A stretch of 64,000 nt of DNA from Haemophilus influenzae. Its GTDB lineage: Bacteria; Pseudomonadota; Gammaproteobacteria; Enterobacterales; Pasteurellaceae. Each line of letters begins with the position of its first letter. Within the stretch, counting starts at the first letter, position 1. Location of the stretch: positions 1,770,485 through 1,834,484 of the forward strand of contig NZ_LS483411.1 of assembly GCF_900475755.1 (NCBI RefSeq), given 5' to 3'. Shown in pieces: positions 49,206 to 59,186 of this stretch. The notes beneath the pieces are model-generated. The model did not search any database and had not been told where the DNA came from. It saw nothing but the letters and a program-made list of their open reading frames with translations. The translations under genes were made by a program, and so were the position numbers.

Positions 49206-49717
49206 TTCTGACCGCACTTTTCTACTTGTTTATCTTGTACTTTTTTCTTTTCGCTCTTAAACGCATCCAATGCTAACAACCCTGTGCCAATACAAATGGC
49301 AATATCAGCGATATTAAACACTGGATAATGATAAATATCCCAATAGAAATCAAAGAAATCCACGACGAAACCATTGTAAGCTCGATCTACCATATTCGCT
49401 AATGCACCACCAATAATCAGTGCATAAGCAGAATTTTGGATTTTTTGTTCGGCATTATTTTTTGCTAAAAAATAAACCAACATGCCTGAAATAGCCAATG
49501 CCAACGAAATAAAGAAATATTGTTGCCAGCCACTATGATCTGCCAAGAAACTAAATGCTGCGCCATAATTGCGAACATAAGTCAGGTTAAAAACAGGCAG
49601 CACATTAACACTTTCATACAAATCAAATTTTTGTACCACAATGTATTTTGTAAACAAATCCACCACGAAAGCGACCGCACTTAACCATAAAAACGAAAGC
49701 CCTGATTTTTTGGACAT
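49202..49717 (-). CDS. lspA: LspA, lipoprotein signal peptidase (171 aa)
   Basis: Four membrane segments with the catalytic Asp pair in [14 protein letters not shown] and FVVDFFDFY (about residues 118-135), and NYGAAFSF. Cleaves lipoprotein signal peptides such as those of TbpB and BexD in this window. An uptake core lies at the 5' end (about 49676). Confidence 0.96.
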   Translation of the reverse strand: MSKKSGLSFLWLSAVAFVVDLFTKYIVVQKFDLYESVNVLPVFNLTYVRNYGAAFSFLADHSGWQQYFFISLALAISGMLVYFLAKNNAEQKIQNSAYALIIGGALANMVDRAYNGFVVDFFDFYWDIYHYPVFNIADIAICIGTGLLALDAFKSEKKKVQDKQVEKCGQK

Positions 49718-49786
49718 ACTATTTCCCTTTTAAAAAAATTCCGCTCATTCTAGCACAAGCCGATAAATGATAAAGCACGATCTCAT

Positions 49787-51346
49787 TTACTGAACGGCTT
49801 CTGGTAATTTTGCTGGATCATCAGCCAACTCTTTAACATTTACAACGTTATTCCAATCAAATACCTTAATTTCCTGTTTTTCAGGATGGAAGAAATCCAC
49901 GCCTTGTAAATGTTTTTCCTTAATTCCCATCCAATCAGCAAAACCATAAACAAAATTAAATGCCGATTGTGGCGTTTTTATTTTTTCTAGCTTTTTACTA
50001 TCACTCGAAAACATAACGAAAGGAATTTCATAATTTTGTTTATAAAGATTATTTGGATGCAATGATAAACCTTCAGAATCCTCATAATGAGCAAGCCCAT
50101 GATCAGAAAAGTAAATCACCGAATAGGGTTCATTTTGCGATACTAACTGCGAATTTAATTTTTCTAAAAACTGATCCGTATATTTAATCGATTCTAAATA
50201 ACAAGACATAGATTGATTAATAAAATAATTTTTAACCTCGTACGGAAGACGCTCACAAAAGGCTGGATGTGAGCCCATTAAATGAATCACAATTAATTTT
50301 GGATTCGTAATATTTTCTTTTAAGGCTTTATCTAATACAGGCAACATTTCATCGTCATAAACTTTTTTAGAATTGTAACCTAACGGCTTCATAAAAACCG
50401 TTTCATCCGCACTTTGACCAATACGAGAGGCCATCGTATCAAATTCCCCAATTTTGCCTTGATTAGAAATCCAATAAGTTTTTACGCCCGCTTTTTTGGC
50501 TAAAGAAATAATATTATCCGTATAAACCGTTTCCCCTTTTTCTGCTCGATATAGGGTGTGTTGTAAAGACGGTTGCGTATTCGGTGCTGCAGAATAATAA
50601 TTTTCAAAAACTGTGCCTTTCACACGCTCTAAAAATGGCGTGGTTTTCAGTGGAAAGCCATATAACGACATATAATCTTTTCGCATACTTTCACCAATAA
50701 TTAAAATATAATTTTTATATTTTGGCGTAAAAGATTGAATATCCCATTGAGACGGCGCATTAACGGATTGATTTAGAAAATCTCGTTGTTCTAAATACAG
50801 ATCATTCATTCGATCAAATTCAGAATAAAAAAGAACTGGATAAAAACGGAATTTATAGGCGTAGTTCCAATTAGAAAATTGATTGTAAGAAAACACTAAT
50901 AATAGACTGATAACAGCAATATTTAGCCATTTAAATGCTTGTTGTTTAACATAAAAACTTAATTTCATTAAAGCAACAAATAAAATGATATAACTAACTT
51001 GAAATAAAAATATCCAAAAAGGAATGGTCGTGTAATATTCCAAGGTTTCATTAATATTCGTTTCATAAACAGAAGCGATAATCCCCAAAGATGGAATTCC
51101 ATAGAAAAAACCAGCAGAGCAATAAAATAGCGCACTGAGGAATAATACAGTAATTAATATTCGCCCAAGCCAAGGGGTAAAATAAAAAGAAATCGCCGTG
51201 ATAACAAATAAAATTGCGTAATCTGAAACGGGAATATTCTCACTTAATACATTGCCTAATCCCATATTGGTAAATATGGAAAAGAGAAACAATAAAAAAT
51301 AAAACCATATTGTTTTAGAATGAATTATTTCTTTCCCAAACATCAT
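49787..51346 (-). CDS. Phosphoethanolamine transferase (sulfatase-fold, EptA/CptA-like)
   Basis: Five N-terminal membrane segments (to about residue 170) are followed by a periplasmic sulfatase-like domain: [17 protein letters not shown], catalytic Thr region in [20 protein letters not shown], and [10 protein letters not shown]. The start at 51346 (MMFGKEII) has AAGGAAG upstream. A longer frame to 51364 does not. The family adds phosphoethanolamine to LPS or other envelope glycans. The exact acceptor cannot be read from the sequence. Confidence 0.88.
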   Translation of the reverse strand: MMFGKEIIHSKTIWFYFLLFLFSIFTNMGLGNVLSENIPVSDYAILFVITAISFYFTPWLGRILITVLFLSALFYCSAGFFYGIPSLGIIASVYETNINETLEYYTTIPFWIFLFQVSYIILFVALMKLSFYVKQQAFKWLNIAVISLLLVFSYNQFSNWNYAYKFRFYPVLFYSEFDRMNDLYLEQRDFLNQSVNAPSQWDIQSFTPKYKNYILIIGESMRKDYMSLYGFPLKTTPFLERVKGTVFENYYSAAPNTQPSLQHTLYRAEKGETVYTDNIISLAKKAGVKTYWISNQGKIGEFDTMASRIGQSADETVFMKPLGYNSKKVYDDEMLPVLDKALKENITNPKLIVIHLMGSHPAFCERLPYEVKNYFINQSMSCYLESIKYTDQFLEKLNSQLVSQNEPYSVIYFSDHGLAHYEDSEGLSLHPNNLYKQNYEIPFVMFSSDSKKLEKIKTPQSAFNFVYGFADWMGIKEKHLQGVDFFHPEKQEIKVFDWNNVVNVKELADDPAKLPEAVQ

Positions 51347-51369
51347 TAACTTCCTTTTGCACAAAAGTA

Positions 51370-51400
51370 AAAAAGTGCGGTGAAATTTACCGCACTTTTG
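51370..51400 (-). terminator. Terminator made of two inverted uptake sequences
   Basis: AAAAGTGCGGT (51371-51381) and ACCGCACTTTT (51389-51399) form an 11-base perfect stem with a 7-base loop and T tracts on either side. It terminates ppiD and separates it from the transferase gene. Confidence 0.85.
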
Positions 51401-51433
51401 AGCAAAATTTATCTCAAATTATCATTTAACCTG

Positions 51434-53302
51434 TTATTGTTGCACTTCATCATCTTGATTGATGAAAGAGTCATTTACCTCAATTTTTGCTCTCTCACGT
51501 AATCCTTGTATTAACTGAAGTTGTAATTCAGATTGATGACTACGCAATAATTGCATACCAAATTGCGACAATTCTTTTTCACTTAAACTGCCTTGTTCAA
51601 CCTTATTCAAGGCAACAACAACCACATCGCCATTTGAATTATGCACCACTTGATAAAGAGCTTTACTTGATTCAGGTTTAGCAATTGAAAATATACCATT
51701 TGTTAAAATAGGATCTTTATTTTCACTTAACGTAAAAGTCTGCTCACTTGAGAAATTAATGCCATCTATTTTTGATTCAGGGTTTTCACTTAATTTTTTC
51801 ACTGCTTGTTGTGCTTTTTCATTAAGTACATTCTCAGCTTTCTGACGTTTTAAGAAAGTTTCAATATCTATTTTAGCCTCTTCTAAACTTTTTACGCCCT
51901 CTGCTTTGCGATCCAACACACGTACAATAATTGTGTGATAATCGCCTACATTAATTGGTTCAGAATTCATACCAACATTCGTAGTATCTGATTCAAATAT
52001 TGTGTAAATAACATTAGGGAAATTTAATCCAGCAGGCACATTTTGACGAGAAAAATAATCGCTCTCTTGAACCTTAACACCTGCTGCTTGTGCTGCAGTA
52101 TTAAGAGACTTACTGTCTTCAAAAGCCTTATCACTCGCTTGTTTTTCTAAAGAAAAATAACGACTCTCCATCAAAGATTTACGAACTAAATCTGCAATTT
52201 GAGCTTTCACATTCTCCAAACTTTGCGCTTTACGTTCTTGCACTAACACAATATGGTAATTGCCGTCCACATTGATTGGTTGGCTATATTGCCCTACCTG
52301 CAATGCAGCTGCGGCATCTTCAAAGGCTTTTGGTAATTCATTCGCATTTACCCAGCCTAAATCCCCGCCATTCTCGCCAGAAATTTTATCCAAAGATTTC
52401 GTTTTAGCGACATCAGCGAAATTTGCCCCTTTCTGTAATTCCTCATAAGCCACTTTCGCATCTTGTTCATTTGCAAATTGAATATGTGCTAAACGCTGAG
52501 TCATAAATTGTGCTTTATTATCTTGATAATATTGTGCAATTTCTATATCTGTAACTTGAAGATTTTTACTTATGTTATCTGCAGAAAGATCAATATACTG
52601 AACTTTAACCTGCTCTGGCTGAACAAAAGATTTTTGATTAGCTTCATAATAAGTTTTGATTTCATCATCAGATACTGATTGTTTTGCCATTTCATCTGCA
52701 AGAGATAAAGTTGCTAAACGAGCTAAACGCTTTTGAAAGAAAATTTCTGCACTATTTTTTACTTGAGCAGGAACAATAAATTCACTGTTAGCAACGCCAT
52801 TTTGTATTTGTTCAAGAGGTAACGAAGCACGTAAAATTGAAGCGTAACCATCTGACGTTAAATGATTTTGTTGTAATATTCGTTGATAAACAGAATTATC
52901 AAATTTACCCTTTACTTGAAAATTAGGATCAGTCACGATTGCACGTTTAATCATTTCATCACTCACGCCTAATTTTAATTCTTTAACATATTGGCGAAGT
53001 AATTCTTGATCAATCATTAGATTAACGATGTTTTGACGAAGTGCGGTAACAAATTCAGGAGAATCTGACTGACCCATAAACGCCTCTCCCTCACGTTGTG
53101 CGCGTATTTCAAATTCTTGATTATAGCGATTTAAAAAATCTTGTTGAGAAATCACTTCGCCGTTCACTTTTGCCGCATAAGTATCATTTGAGCTAAAAAG
53201 ATAGCCAGACATTCCACCAACTAAAAACGATACAGTAATCAAACCTAAGATAAATTTAGAAATCTTTGAGTTTGTTAAATTGTGCATTTTTTCAATTAAC
53301 AT
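51434..53302 (-). CDS. ppiD: PpiD, periplasmic folding factor anchored in the inner membrane (622 aa)
   Basis: One N-terminal membrane anchor (ILGLITVSFLVGGMSGYLF) precedes a SurA-N-like region and a parvulin (PPIC) domain (about residues 265-360: AHIQFANEQDAKVAYEEL, GGDLGWVNANELP). It helps outer-membrane and secreted proteins fold on leaving the Sec channel. Full length. Confidence 0.94.
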   Translation of the reverse strand: MLIEKMHNLTNSKISKFILGLITVSFLVGGMSGYLFSSNDTYAAKVNGEVISQQDFLNRYNQEFEIRAQREGEAFMGQSDSPEFVTALRQNIVNLMIDQELLRQYVKELKLGVSDEMIKRAIVTDPNFQVKGKFDNSVYQRILQQNHLTSDGYASILRASLPLEQIQNGVANSEFIVPAQVKNSAEIFFQKRLARLATLSLADEMAKQSVSDDEIKTYYEANQKSFVQPEQVKVQYIDLSADNISKNLQVTDIEIAQYYQDNKAQFMTQRLAHIQFANEQDAKVAYEELQKGANFADVAKTKSLDKISGENGGDLGWVNANELPKAFEDAAAALQVGQYSQPINVDGNYHIVLVQERKAQSLENVKAQIADLVRKSLMESRYFSLEKQASDKAFEDSKSLNTAAQAAGVKVQESDYFSRQNVPAGLNFPNVIYTIFESDTTNVGMNSEPINVGDYHTIIVRVLDRKAEGVKSLEEAKIDIETFLKRQKAENVLNEKAQQAVKKLSENPESKIDGINFSSEQTFTLSENKDPILTNGIFSIAKPESSKALYQVVHNSNGDVVVVALNKVEQGSLSEKELSQFGMQLLRSHQSELQLQLIQGLRERAKIEVNDSFINQDDEVQQ

Positions 53303-53367
53303 TCTATAACCCTTGTTATAAATATAAAATTTTCCCGATTATAATCTAAACGTAAAAAATTAGCATC

Positions 53368-53490
53368 TTAAAAAGTGAAAACACCTAGTTCATAAAGCAA
53401 GCTAATAGCAATTCCTATCAACAAAACACCACCAAATATTGCCGCTTTTGATTTAAATTTTTGCCAAAAAATGACCGCACTTTACGCTTC
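53368..53490 (-). other. Possible small membrane peptide or remnant after mnmE
   Basis: On the minus strand a frame with no internal stop reads WQKFKSKAAIFGGVLL then a hydrophobic run to GVFTF and a stop at 53368. It looks like a single membrane helix with a positive N-side. There is no ATG, GTG or TTG start in frame after the mnmE stop, only an ATT. An uptake core overlaps its beginning (53473-53481). It may be a real small gene with an unusual start or a decayed one. Confidence 0.3.
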
Positions 53491-54849
53491 CTATTTTCCA
53501 ATGCAGAAAGAACTAAAAATATTACCAAGTAAATCATCAGATGTGAATTGACCCGTAATTTCACTTAAATAGCTTTGAACTAAGCGTAATTCTTCCGCTA
53601 AAAGTTCTCCCGCGTGAAATTCAGTAAGTTGAACCAAACCGATTTGTAAATGCTCTGCGGCTTTCTCAAGTGCATCTAAATGACGACGACGAGCTAAAAA
53701 TCCCCCTTCGATACCTGTTTGAAAGCCCATTGCTTGTTTCAAATGCTCACGTAAAAGTTTTACACCATCATGCGTTTGAGCAGAAAGACTAATAATTTGA
53801 TAACCGCCCTGTTCGCTTTCACTTGCTTGTTCGCCATTTAAATCAATTTTGTTTCTAACAATAGTAACTGGCAAGGTTGAGGGTAATTTTGCTAAAAATT
53901 CTGACCGCACTTTGCTTAAATCTACACTTTCAGGATCGCTACTATCTAACATCAAAATAATTCGATCGGCTTGCTCAATCTCTGTCCAAGCACGAGAAAT
54001 GCCAATACGCTCCACTTCATCGGTTGCATCTCGAAGACCTGCGGTATCAATAATATGCAATGGCATACCGTCAATATGAATATGCTCACGCAATACATCA
54101 CGGGTTGTACCTGCAATATCCGTGACGATAGCTGCTTCTCGACCAGCAAGTGCATTAAGCAAACTCGATTTGCCTGCATTCGGGCGACCAGCAATCACGA
54201 CTTTCATCCCCTCACGTAAAATAGAACCTTGTTTAGCTTCAGAACGAACATTTTCTAGCTGATTAATAATACCACGTAAGTTTGCTTCAATTTTTCCATC
54301 CGCCAAGAAATCTATTTCTTCATCAGGAAAATCAATGCTTGCTTCTACATAAGTACGTAAATAAATCACAGAATCAACCAATTCATTTACTTTTTTAGAA
54401 AACTCGCCTTGTAAGGATTTCAATGCTGAGCGTGCCGCTTGTTCTGATGTTGCATCAATTAAATCTGCAATGGCCTCTGCTTGAGCAAGATCCAATTTAT
54501 CATTCAAAAAAGCTTGTTCAGAAAACTCGCCTGGTCTCGCCAAACGGATTCCGTCAATTTGTAAAATACGTTTGAGTAATAAATCTAATACAACCTGCCC
54601 ACCGTGACCTTGCAATTCCAACACATCTTCACCAGTAAATGAATTTGGCGATTTGAAATAAAGCGCAATCCCTTGATCTAAAATAGTGCCATCAGCATCT
54701 TTAAAAGGAAGATAATCTGCCATTCTTGGCTTAGGGCATTTACCTAATATAGCTTGAGCAACTTCTGTTGCTAAAGGTCCAGAGACTCTTAAAATCCCAA
54801 TACCACCACGACCTGGCGCAGTAGCTTGAGCAACGATTGTTTCTTTCAT
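53491..54849 (-). CDS. mnmE: MnmE (TrmE), tRNA-modifying GTPase (452 aa)
   Basis: An N-terminal folate-binding domain ([14 protein letters not shown]), a helical domain, the inserted G domain (Walker [15 protein letters not shown] about residue 222, DTAG about 269, NKID about 335), and the C-terminal CIGK with the catalytic Cys. With MnmG it modifies the wobble uridine of tRNAs. Full length. In the rpmH-rnpA-yidD-yidC-mnmE neighbourhood. Confidence 0.97.
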   Translation of the reverse strand: MKETIVAQATAPGRGGIGILRVSGPLATEVAQAILGKCPKPRMADYLPFKDADGTILDQGIALYFKSPNSFTGEDVLELQGHGGQVVLDLLLKRILQIDGIRLARPGEFSEQAFLNDKLDLAQAEAIADLIDATSEQAARSALKSLQGEFSKKVNELVDSVIYLRTYVEASIDFPDEEIDFLADGKIEANLRGIINQLENVRSEAKQGSILREGMKVVIAGRPNAGKSSLLNALAGREAAIVTDIAGTTRDVLREHIHIDGMPLHIIDTAGLRDATDEVERIGISRAWTEIEQADRIILMLDSSDPESVDLSKVRSEFLAKLPSTLPVTIVRNKIDLNGEQASESEQGGYQIISLSAQTHDGVKLLREHLKQAMGFQTGIEGGFLARRRHLDALEKAAEHLQIGLVQLTEFHAGELLAEELRLVQSYLSEITGQFTSDDLLGNIFSSFCIGK

Positions 54850-54884
54850 ATAAAACCTATTATTGTCTGGGGAAATATGATATT

Positions 54885-55050
54885 ACCTAGGGTAGGTATA
54901 CCCTAGGTTCATTCTAATGCTACCCCTTTGGGGTAGAGCTTGACGTTCCCCAAAGGGGAACTATTATTACTATAATTAACCGTGGGTATACTTACCCACG
55001 GTTGATTGCTTAGGGTAGGTACACACTACCTAGGGTAGGTATACCCACGG
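54885..55050. repeat. Cluster of nested palindromes between mnmE and yidC
   Basis: In 166 bases there are at least four perfect hairpins: ACCTAGGGTA/TACCCTAGGT (54885-54908), CTACCCC-TTT-GGGGTAG (54920-54936), GTTCCCC-AAA-GGGGAAC (54945-54961), and AACCGTGGGTA/TACCCACGGTT (54978-55003). A tail reuses TAGGGTAGGTA (55010 and 55031). The second and third have reverse-complementary cores. The element TA(GGG)TAGGTATACCC recurs three times. No gene. It looks like an intergenic repeat family that has multiplied. Confidence 0.75.
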
Positions 55051-55059
55051 CAGCAAAAT

Positions 55060-55092
55060 AAAGAAAGGCACGGAATGTGCCTTTCTTTTTGC
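55060..55092 (-). terminator. Terminator after yidC (bidirectional)
   Basis: Perfect 12-base stem AAAGAAAGGCAC / GTGCCTTTCTTT with a 5-base loop, 14 bases after the yidC stop. T-rich on both flanks. Confidence 0.88.
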
Positions 55093-55102
55093 CTGTTCGT
55101 GA

Positions 55103-56728
55103 CTATTTTTTACGAGAATGCAACCCTTTTTTCTCTAAACCACGATAAATTAATTGCTGTTGAGCGATAGTGATCAAGTTAGATACTAACCAGTATAATA
55201 CCAAGCCTGATGGGAACCACAAGAAAAAGAACATAAAAACTAATGGCATAAAATTCATTACTTTTTGTTGTGTTGGGTCAGTTACTGGTGTTGGAGACAT
55301 TTTTTGCAACAAGAACATTGAGATACCCATTAAAATAGGGAGAATGTAATAAGGATCTTGTGCTGATAAGTCTTGGATCCAACCAAAGAATGGTGCATGA
55401 CGTAATTCAACGGCTTCTAAGAACGTCCAGTATAATGCGATGAAAATTGGCATTTGAAGAAGAATTGGCAAACAACCACCAAGTGGATTTACTTTTTCTT
55501 CCTTATAAAGTTTCATCATTTCTTGGCTCATACGTTGGCGATCATCTCCAAAACGTTCACGCATTTCTTGCATTTTCGGTTGCAAAATACGCATTTTAGC
55601 CATTGAAGTATATTGTGCTTTTGTAAGAGGATACAAAATTGCTTTCACTACAATTGTTACACAGATAATCGCTAAACCCCAGTTAGATACAATCCCTTGA
55701 ATAAAGGTTAATAACCAGAATAACGGTTTAGCAATAAACCAAGCCCAGCCATAATCAACGGTTAAATCTAAATTATTTGCGACAGTTGCCATTTGATTTT
55801 GAAGTTTAGGGCCAGTCCACAATGAACTTGTAATCGTCTCTTGGCTACCAGCAGGAATAGTGACAACAGGACCACGATAACCAATTGATGCAACATTATT
55901 TTTACTATCTGTAATTGTATAAAGTTGATTATTTACATCTTGATTTGGGATCCATGCAGAAACGAAATAATGTTGTAACACCGCAACCCAACCAGCTTTA
56001 GTATCAATAGAAAGATTATTATCTTGCATATCAGCAAAACTATATTTTTTATAGTTAGTGTCTGAAGAAGAATATGCACCGCCAGTATAAGTAGGCATTG
56101 CAACATTACCAGAGCTTTCAACAATAGAATGCTTCAATTGACCATAAGGCTCAACTTCAATGGCTTGACCACTTTGGTTATCAATCTTGTAATCTACGCC
56201 TAAATCGTAGCTACCACGTTTTAACACAAAGATTTTTTGATAAGTTACGCCATCTTTTTCAAAAAGAAGCGGTACAGAAAGAGATTCTTGACCCTCTGCT
56301 AATTTAAAATTATCGCCTTCAATTTGATATTGCGCACGACCAGAACGAGTATCAATACCGTTTTTACCAATTAAACCACTTTGCGCAATATAAATATGCT
56401 CTTTAGTATCTTTTAATAATTCAAACGGTGTTTTTGAATCCAATTCTGCATCATATTTTAATAATTCAGAGCTAATTACATCGCCACCCAATGTATCAAT
56501 TTTCAAACGGAACACATCGTTTTCAAGAGTAATAATACGACCACGCATTTGAGAATCTGCTATGGCTTGTGAATTAGAAGGGGAACTTGCCGGAACGTCA
56601 GAAGTGGCAGTCATTGAAGTTGTTTGTTCAGTTTGCACAGGTGGATTTTTATCCAACTGCCATTGCTGATAAACAAGGAAAGAAATAAAAATCAGTGCAA
56701 GCACTAATAGGCTACGTCTTGAGTCCAT
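55103..56728 (-). CDS. yidC: YidC membrane-protein insertase (541 aa)
   Basis: Starts [20 protein letters not shown], the N-terminal anchor. A large periplasmic beta domain follows, then five C-terminal membrane segments ([33 protein letters not shown]). Full length Gram-negative type. Inserts proteins into the inner membrane. It abuts yidD with a one-base overlap. Confidence 0.97.
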   Translation of the reverse strand: MDSRRSLLVLALIFISFLVYQQWQLDKNPPVQTEQTTSMTATSDVPASSPSNSQAIADSQMRGRIITLENDVFRLKIDTLGGDVISSELLKYDAELDSKTPFELLKDTKEHIYIAQSGLIGKNGIDTRSGRAQYQIEGDNFKLAEGQESLSVPLLFEKDGVTYQKIFVLKRGSYDLGVDYKIDNQSGQAIEVEPYGQLKHSIVESSGNVAMPTYTGGAYSSSDTNYKKYSFADMQDNNLSIDTKAGWVAVLQHYFVSAWIPNQDVNNQLYTITDSKNNVASIGYRGPVVTIPAGSQETITSSLWTGPKLQNQMATVANNLDLTVDYGWAWFIAKPLFWLLTFIQGIVSNWGLAIICVTIVVKAILYPLTKAQYTSMAKMRILQPKMQEMRERFGDDRQRMSQEMMKLYKEEKVNPLGGCLPILLQMPIFIALYWTFLEAVELRHAPFFGWIQDLSAQDPYYILPILMGISMFLLQKMSPTPVTDPTQQKVMNFMPLVFMFFFLWFPSGLVLYWLVSNLITIAQQQLIYRGLEKKGLHSRKK

Positions 56729-56988
56729 TATTTTTTCTCATCATTATTATTGGTTTTTGGTGGAACAGGATCGAATCCACCTGCGTTTAAAGGATGGCAT
56801 TTTAATACACGTTTCAGCGTAAGCCAACCACCTTTTAATAATCCGTGTGTTTTTAATGCTTCAATACCATAGCAAGAACAAGTAGGTACAAACCGACAAC
56901 GAGCCCCAATAAACGGACTAATCATAATTTGATAAAGACGGATAATCTTAATTAAGATTTTTGTGCCAAGCGAATGTGTCTCTGCCAT
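56728..56988 (-). CDS. yidD: YidD, membrane-protein insertion efficiency factor (86 aa)
   Basis: Contains the YidD signature [18 protein letters not shown] and [26 protein letters not shown]. Its start overlaps the rnpA end by 37 bases, the usual arrangement. Confidence 0.95.
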   Translation of the reverse strand: MAETHSLGTKILIKIIRLYQIMISPFIGARCRFVPTCSCYGIEALKTHGLLKGGWLTLKRVLKCHPLNAGGFDPVPPKTNNNDEKK

Positions 56989-57311
56989 AATTTTTCGAGT
57001 ATTTGTGCAAATGTGCTATTGTCGAGTTTTCCAATACCATTTTTAGCTACAAAAACAAAATCATAAGCAGGCAAGCGATGCTGTGATAAACGAAAACTTT
57101 CTCGTACTAAGCGTTTAATTCGATTACGCTCGTGGGCGCGTTTTAAATGTTTTTTAGCAACGGTCAAACCTAAACGCGGATGTTCAAGATTATTTTTTCT
57201 AGCAAGGATTGTAATTTCGGGAGTACTAGCTCTGAATGGCTGTTCGAAAACATTTTTGAATTGAATGGGAGTTAATAAACGTAACTCCCTTGAAAAGTTC
57301 AGCTTAATCAC
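56952..57311 (-). CDS. rnpA: RnpA, protein component of RNase P (119 aa)
   Basis: Contains the RNR motif region [19 protein letters not shown] (about residue 58) and RLGLTVAKK. Binds RNase P RNA for tRNA 5' maturation. It follows rpmH after 12 bases. Confidence 0.96.
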   Translation of the reverse strand: MIKLNFSRELRLLTPIQFKNVFEQPFRASTPEITILARKNNLEHPRLGLTVAKKHLKRAHERNRIKRLVRESFRLSQHRLPAYDFVFVAKNGIGKLDNSTFAQILEKLWQRHIRLAQKS

Positions 57312-57323
57312 TAAGAATTGTGA

Positions 57324-57458
57324 TTATGCAGATAAACTTTTACGACCTTTAGCACGGCGACGCGCTAAAACTTGACGGCCATTTTTAGTTGCCATACGAG
57401 CACGGAAACCGTGAGTACGACTACGTTTTAATACAGAAGGTTGAAATGTACGTTTCAT
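57324..57458 (-). CDS. rpmH: RpmH, 50S ribosomal protein L34 (44 aa)
   Basis: Reads [19 protein letters not shown] on the minus strand, then the basic [16 protein letters not shown] typical of L34, ending SLSA. At 44 residues it is easily missed. First gene of rpmH-rnpA-yidD-yidC. The 184 bases before it hold its promoter and no other gene. Confidence 0.97.
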
Positions 57459-57642
57459 TTTAATTTACCTAAATACAATTAAGAGTGAATAAAACAGGAC
57501 GCAATTCTAGTCATAAAATGCGCGTTCGTCAAATAAGAAACGGAAATTTTTTAAAAAATTTCAAACTAATATTAAAAATATAGTGTATGCACATTTGACA
57601 ATGTTAGAGATAACTCAACAGTTAGTTTACAACTTTTCAGCC

Positions 57643-59088
57643 TTAAAATGTTTTTCCAATTTCGAGATAAATTCTATTTTTATCATAACGATAAAAAGCA
57701 TGATTACTAGTGGATTTTTGATAATCCCACGATAATTTGGGTGTTAGCCCCATAAAATGTATATTTCGATGCCATAAAGTAATTGTGGTTGTGTATTCGC
57801 GATTTTTTTGCTGTATACCAATAAAATCTTTCTCTTTGTACACTCGATTAGCATAACTAAAAGTAAAACGTGATGAAATACCATAAGGCCAATCCTGCCC
57901 CCAACCAAGTCTCAATGTCTTTTGTTGATAAGCATTATCTAATGCTTGTGTATTTTCTCTATGAAAATCCATGCCAACAAACCAAAATTGGGTGCTTTTA
58001 GGTAAATAAAATAATGTTGATGAAACGAAATAATAATTACCATCTAAATGTTTTCGGATTTTATAACGAGATTCTCCATACTCAAGTGCGGTAGAAATTT
58101 GCCAAGTTTTACTTAGCCAATCTATCATTTCTAAACGAATACCTAGTTTATCCGCATATTGCTTCATTGTATTCGTTCCAGAGCTACCGCCTGCATACCA
58201 GCGTTTTTCTTTAAAAGGAATCAACGAGACTTCAACTGAGGCAGTTTGATAGCCTAAACCACCACCTATACGCAAAGTAGCCTCATTGTATTTTTTATTA
58301 TCCCAATAATATTTTCCATTCCCATTAAACATAGTTTTACTAAAAAAATGATCTGCCCACGGCCATTTTTTTTCTACTGATAAAGAATACCCTACCCCCT
58401 TCCCACTTTCTTTTTCCCAAGCGGTCCAATTACCAATTTTTGTGCCACTTTTTGGAGCGTTATTCAAATTATCATCATTTAAAAAATTTAATCCTACTTG
58501 CCATATCCATTGATTCCGCTGATTTAGTGTTAAAAGATACTGATCAATAACACCTAAAAATTTTTCATCATCTACCTCTGTACGTAATTTTTCAAATTGA
58601 ATTTTGGCAGCTTCATTTTCATAGTTAAAAAATAGAGCTTGAGCTAATTGATAACGTAAAGGTAGTAAAGATGCGTCTCGAGCGAATAATTCACGATAAT
58701 AAGCAATAGATTGAGTTAAATCACCTTGTTCACGAGCTTCAATAGCCTTTGCCCAAGTTAGTAAGAAATTATCTTGTTGAGGAAATTGTTTATATAGTGG
58801 TAATAACAGTTGAACTGCCTGAGTGTTATTTTGATATAAAGCAAGAATTAACCCACGCAAAACAAGTCTTGGATGGTGCGCTAATTGGCTTTTGGAAAGA
58901 GAAATAATATGCCTATTTGGTATTTCTTTCTTAGTCATAGAGGAAAAAGAGGAGGTTTTTAATTCCGCACTTTGAATTGTATTTGTCAATATATCATTTT
59001 TAGGACGTGCAACTTCTGCCCAAGCTACATTCGTTAATGATAAGCCTATTAATGATAAGAGAGAAAGTTGTTTTACGCCATTTTTCAT
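57643..59088 (-). CDS. Slam, surface lipoprotein assembly modulator (481 aa)
   Basis: A signal peptide (to about AWA, residue 24) precedes TPR-like helical repeats (about 70-190, with LRYQLAQALFFNYENEAAKI) and a C-terminal ~290-residue beta-barrel domain (DUF560) that ends in Phe. This two-part layout defines Slam proteins, which move lipoproteins such as TbpB to the cell surface. Divergent from tbpB and sharing the 98-base promoter region, which strongly suggests TbpB as client. Confidence 0.88.
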   Translation of the reverse strand: MKNGVKQLSLLSLIGLSLTNVAWAEVARPKNDILTNTIQSAELKTSSFSSMTKKEIPNRHIISLSKSQLAHHPRLVLRGLILALYQNNTQAVQLLLPLYKQFPQQDNFLLTWAKAIEAREQGDLTQSIAYYRELFARDASLLPLRYQLAQALFFNYENEAAKIQFEKLRTEVDDEKFLGVIDQYLLTLNQRNQWIWQVGLNFLNDDNLNNAPKSGTKIGNWTAWEKESGKGVGYSLSVEKKWPWADHFFSKTMFNGNGKYYWDNKKYNEATLRIGGGLGYQTASVEVSLIPFKEKRWYAGGSSGTNTMKQYADKLGIRLEMIDWLSKTWQISTALEYGESRYKIRKHLDGNYYFVSSTLFYLPKSTQFWFVGMDFHRENTQALDNAYQQKTLRLGWGQDWPYGISSRFTFSYANRVYKEKDFIGIQQKNREYTTTITLWHRNIHFMGLTPKLSWDYQKSTSNHAFYRYDKNRIYLEIGKTF

Positions 59089-59119
59089 ATTTTATCCATT
59101 GAACTTAAAAAATTCTAAG

Positions 59120-59162
59120 TTGACATTATTACAAAAAAAAAATGATAATGCGAATGGTTATT
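59120..59162 (+). promoter_or_regulatory. Fur-regulated promoter of tbpBA with an A10 spacer
   Basis: -35 TTGACA (59120-59125) and -10 GATAAT (59144-59149) are 18 bases apart. A Fur-box-like 19-mer (59144-59162, GATAATGCGAATGGTTATT) matches 14 of 19 bases of the consensus and covers the -10. The spacer includes a run of ten A (59133-59142). Iron repression of tbpBA is expected. The same region serves the divergent Slam gene. Confidence 0.65.
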
Positions 59163-59186
59163 AATTTTGTATAAGGATATAATTCT

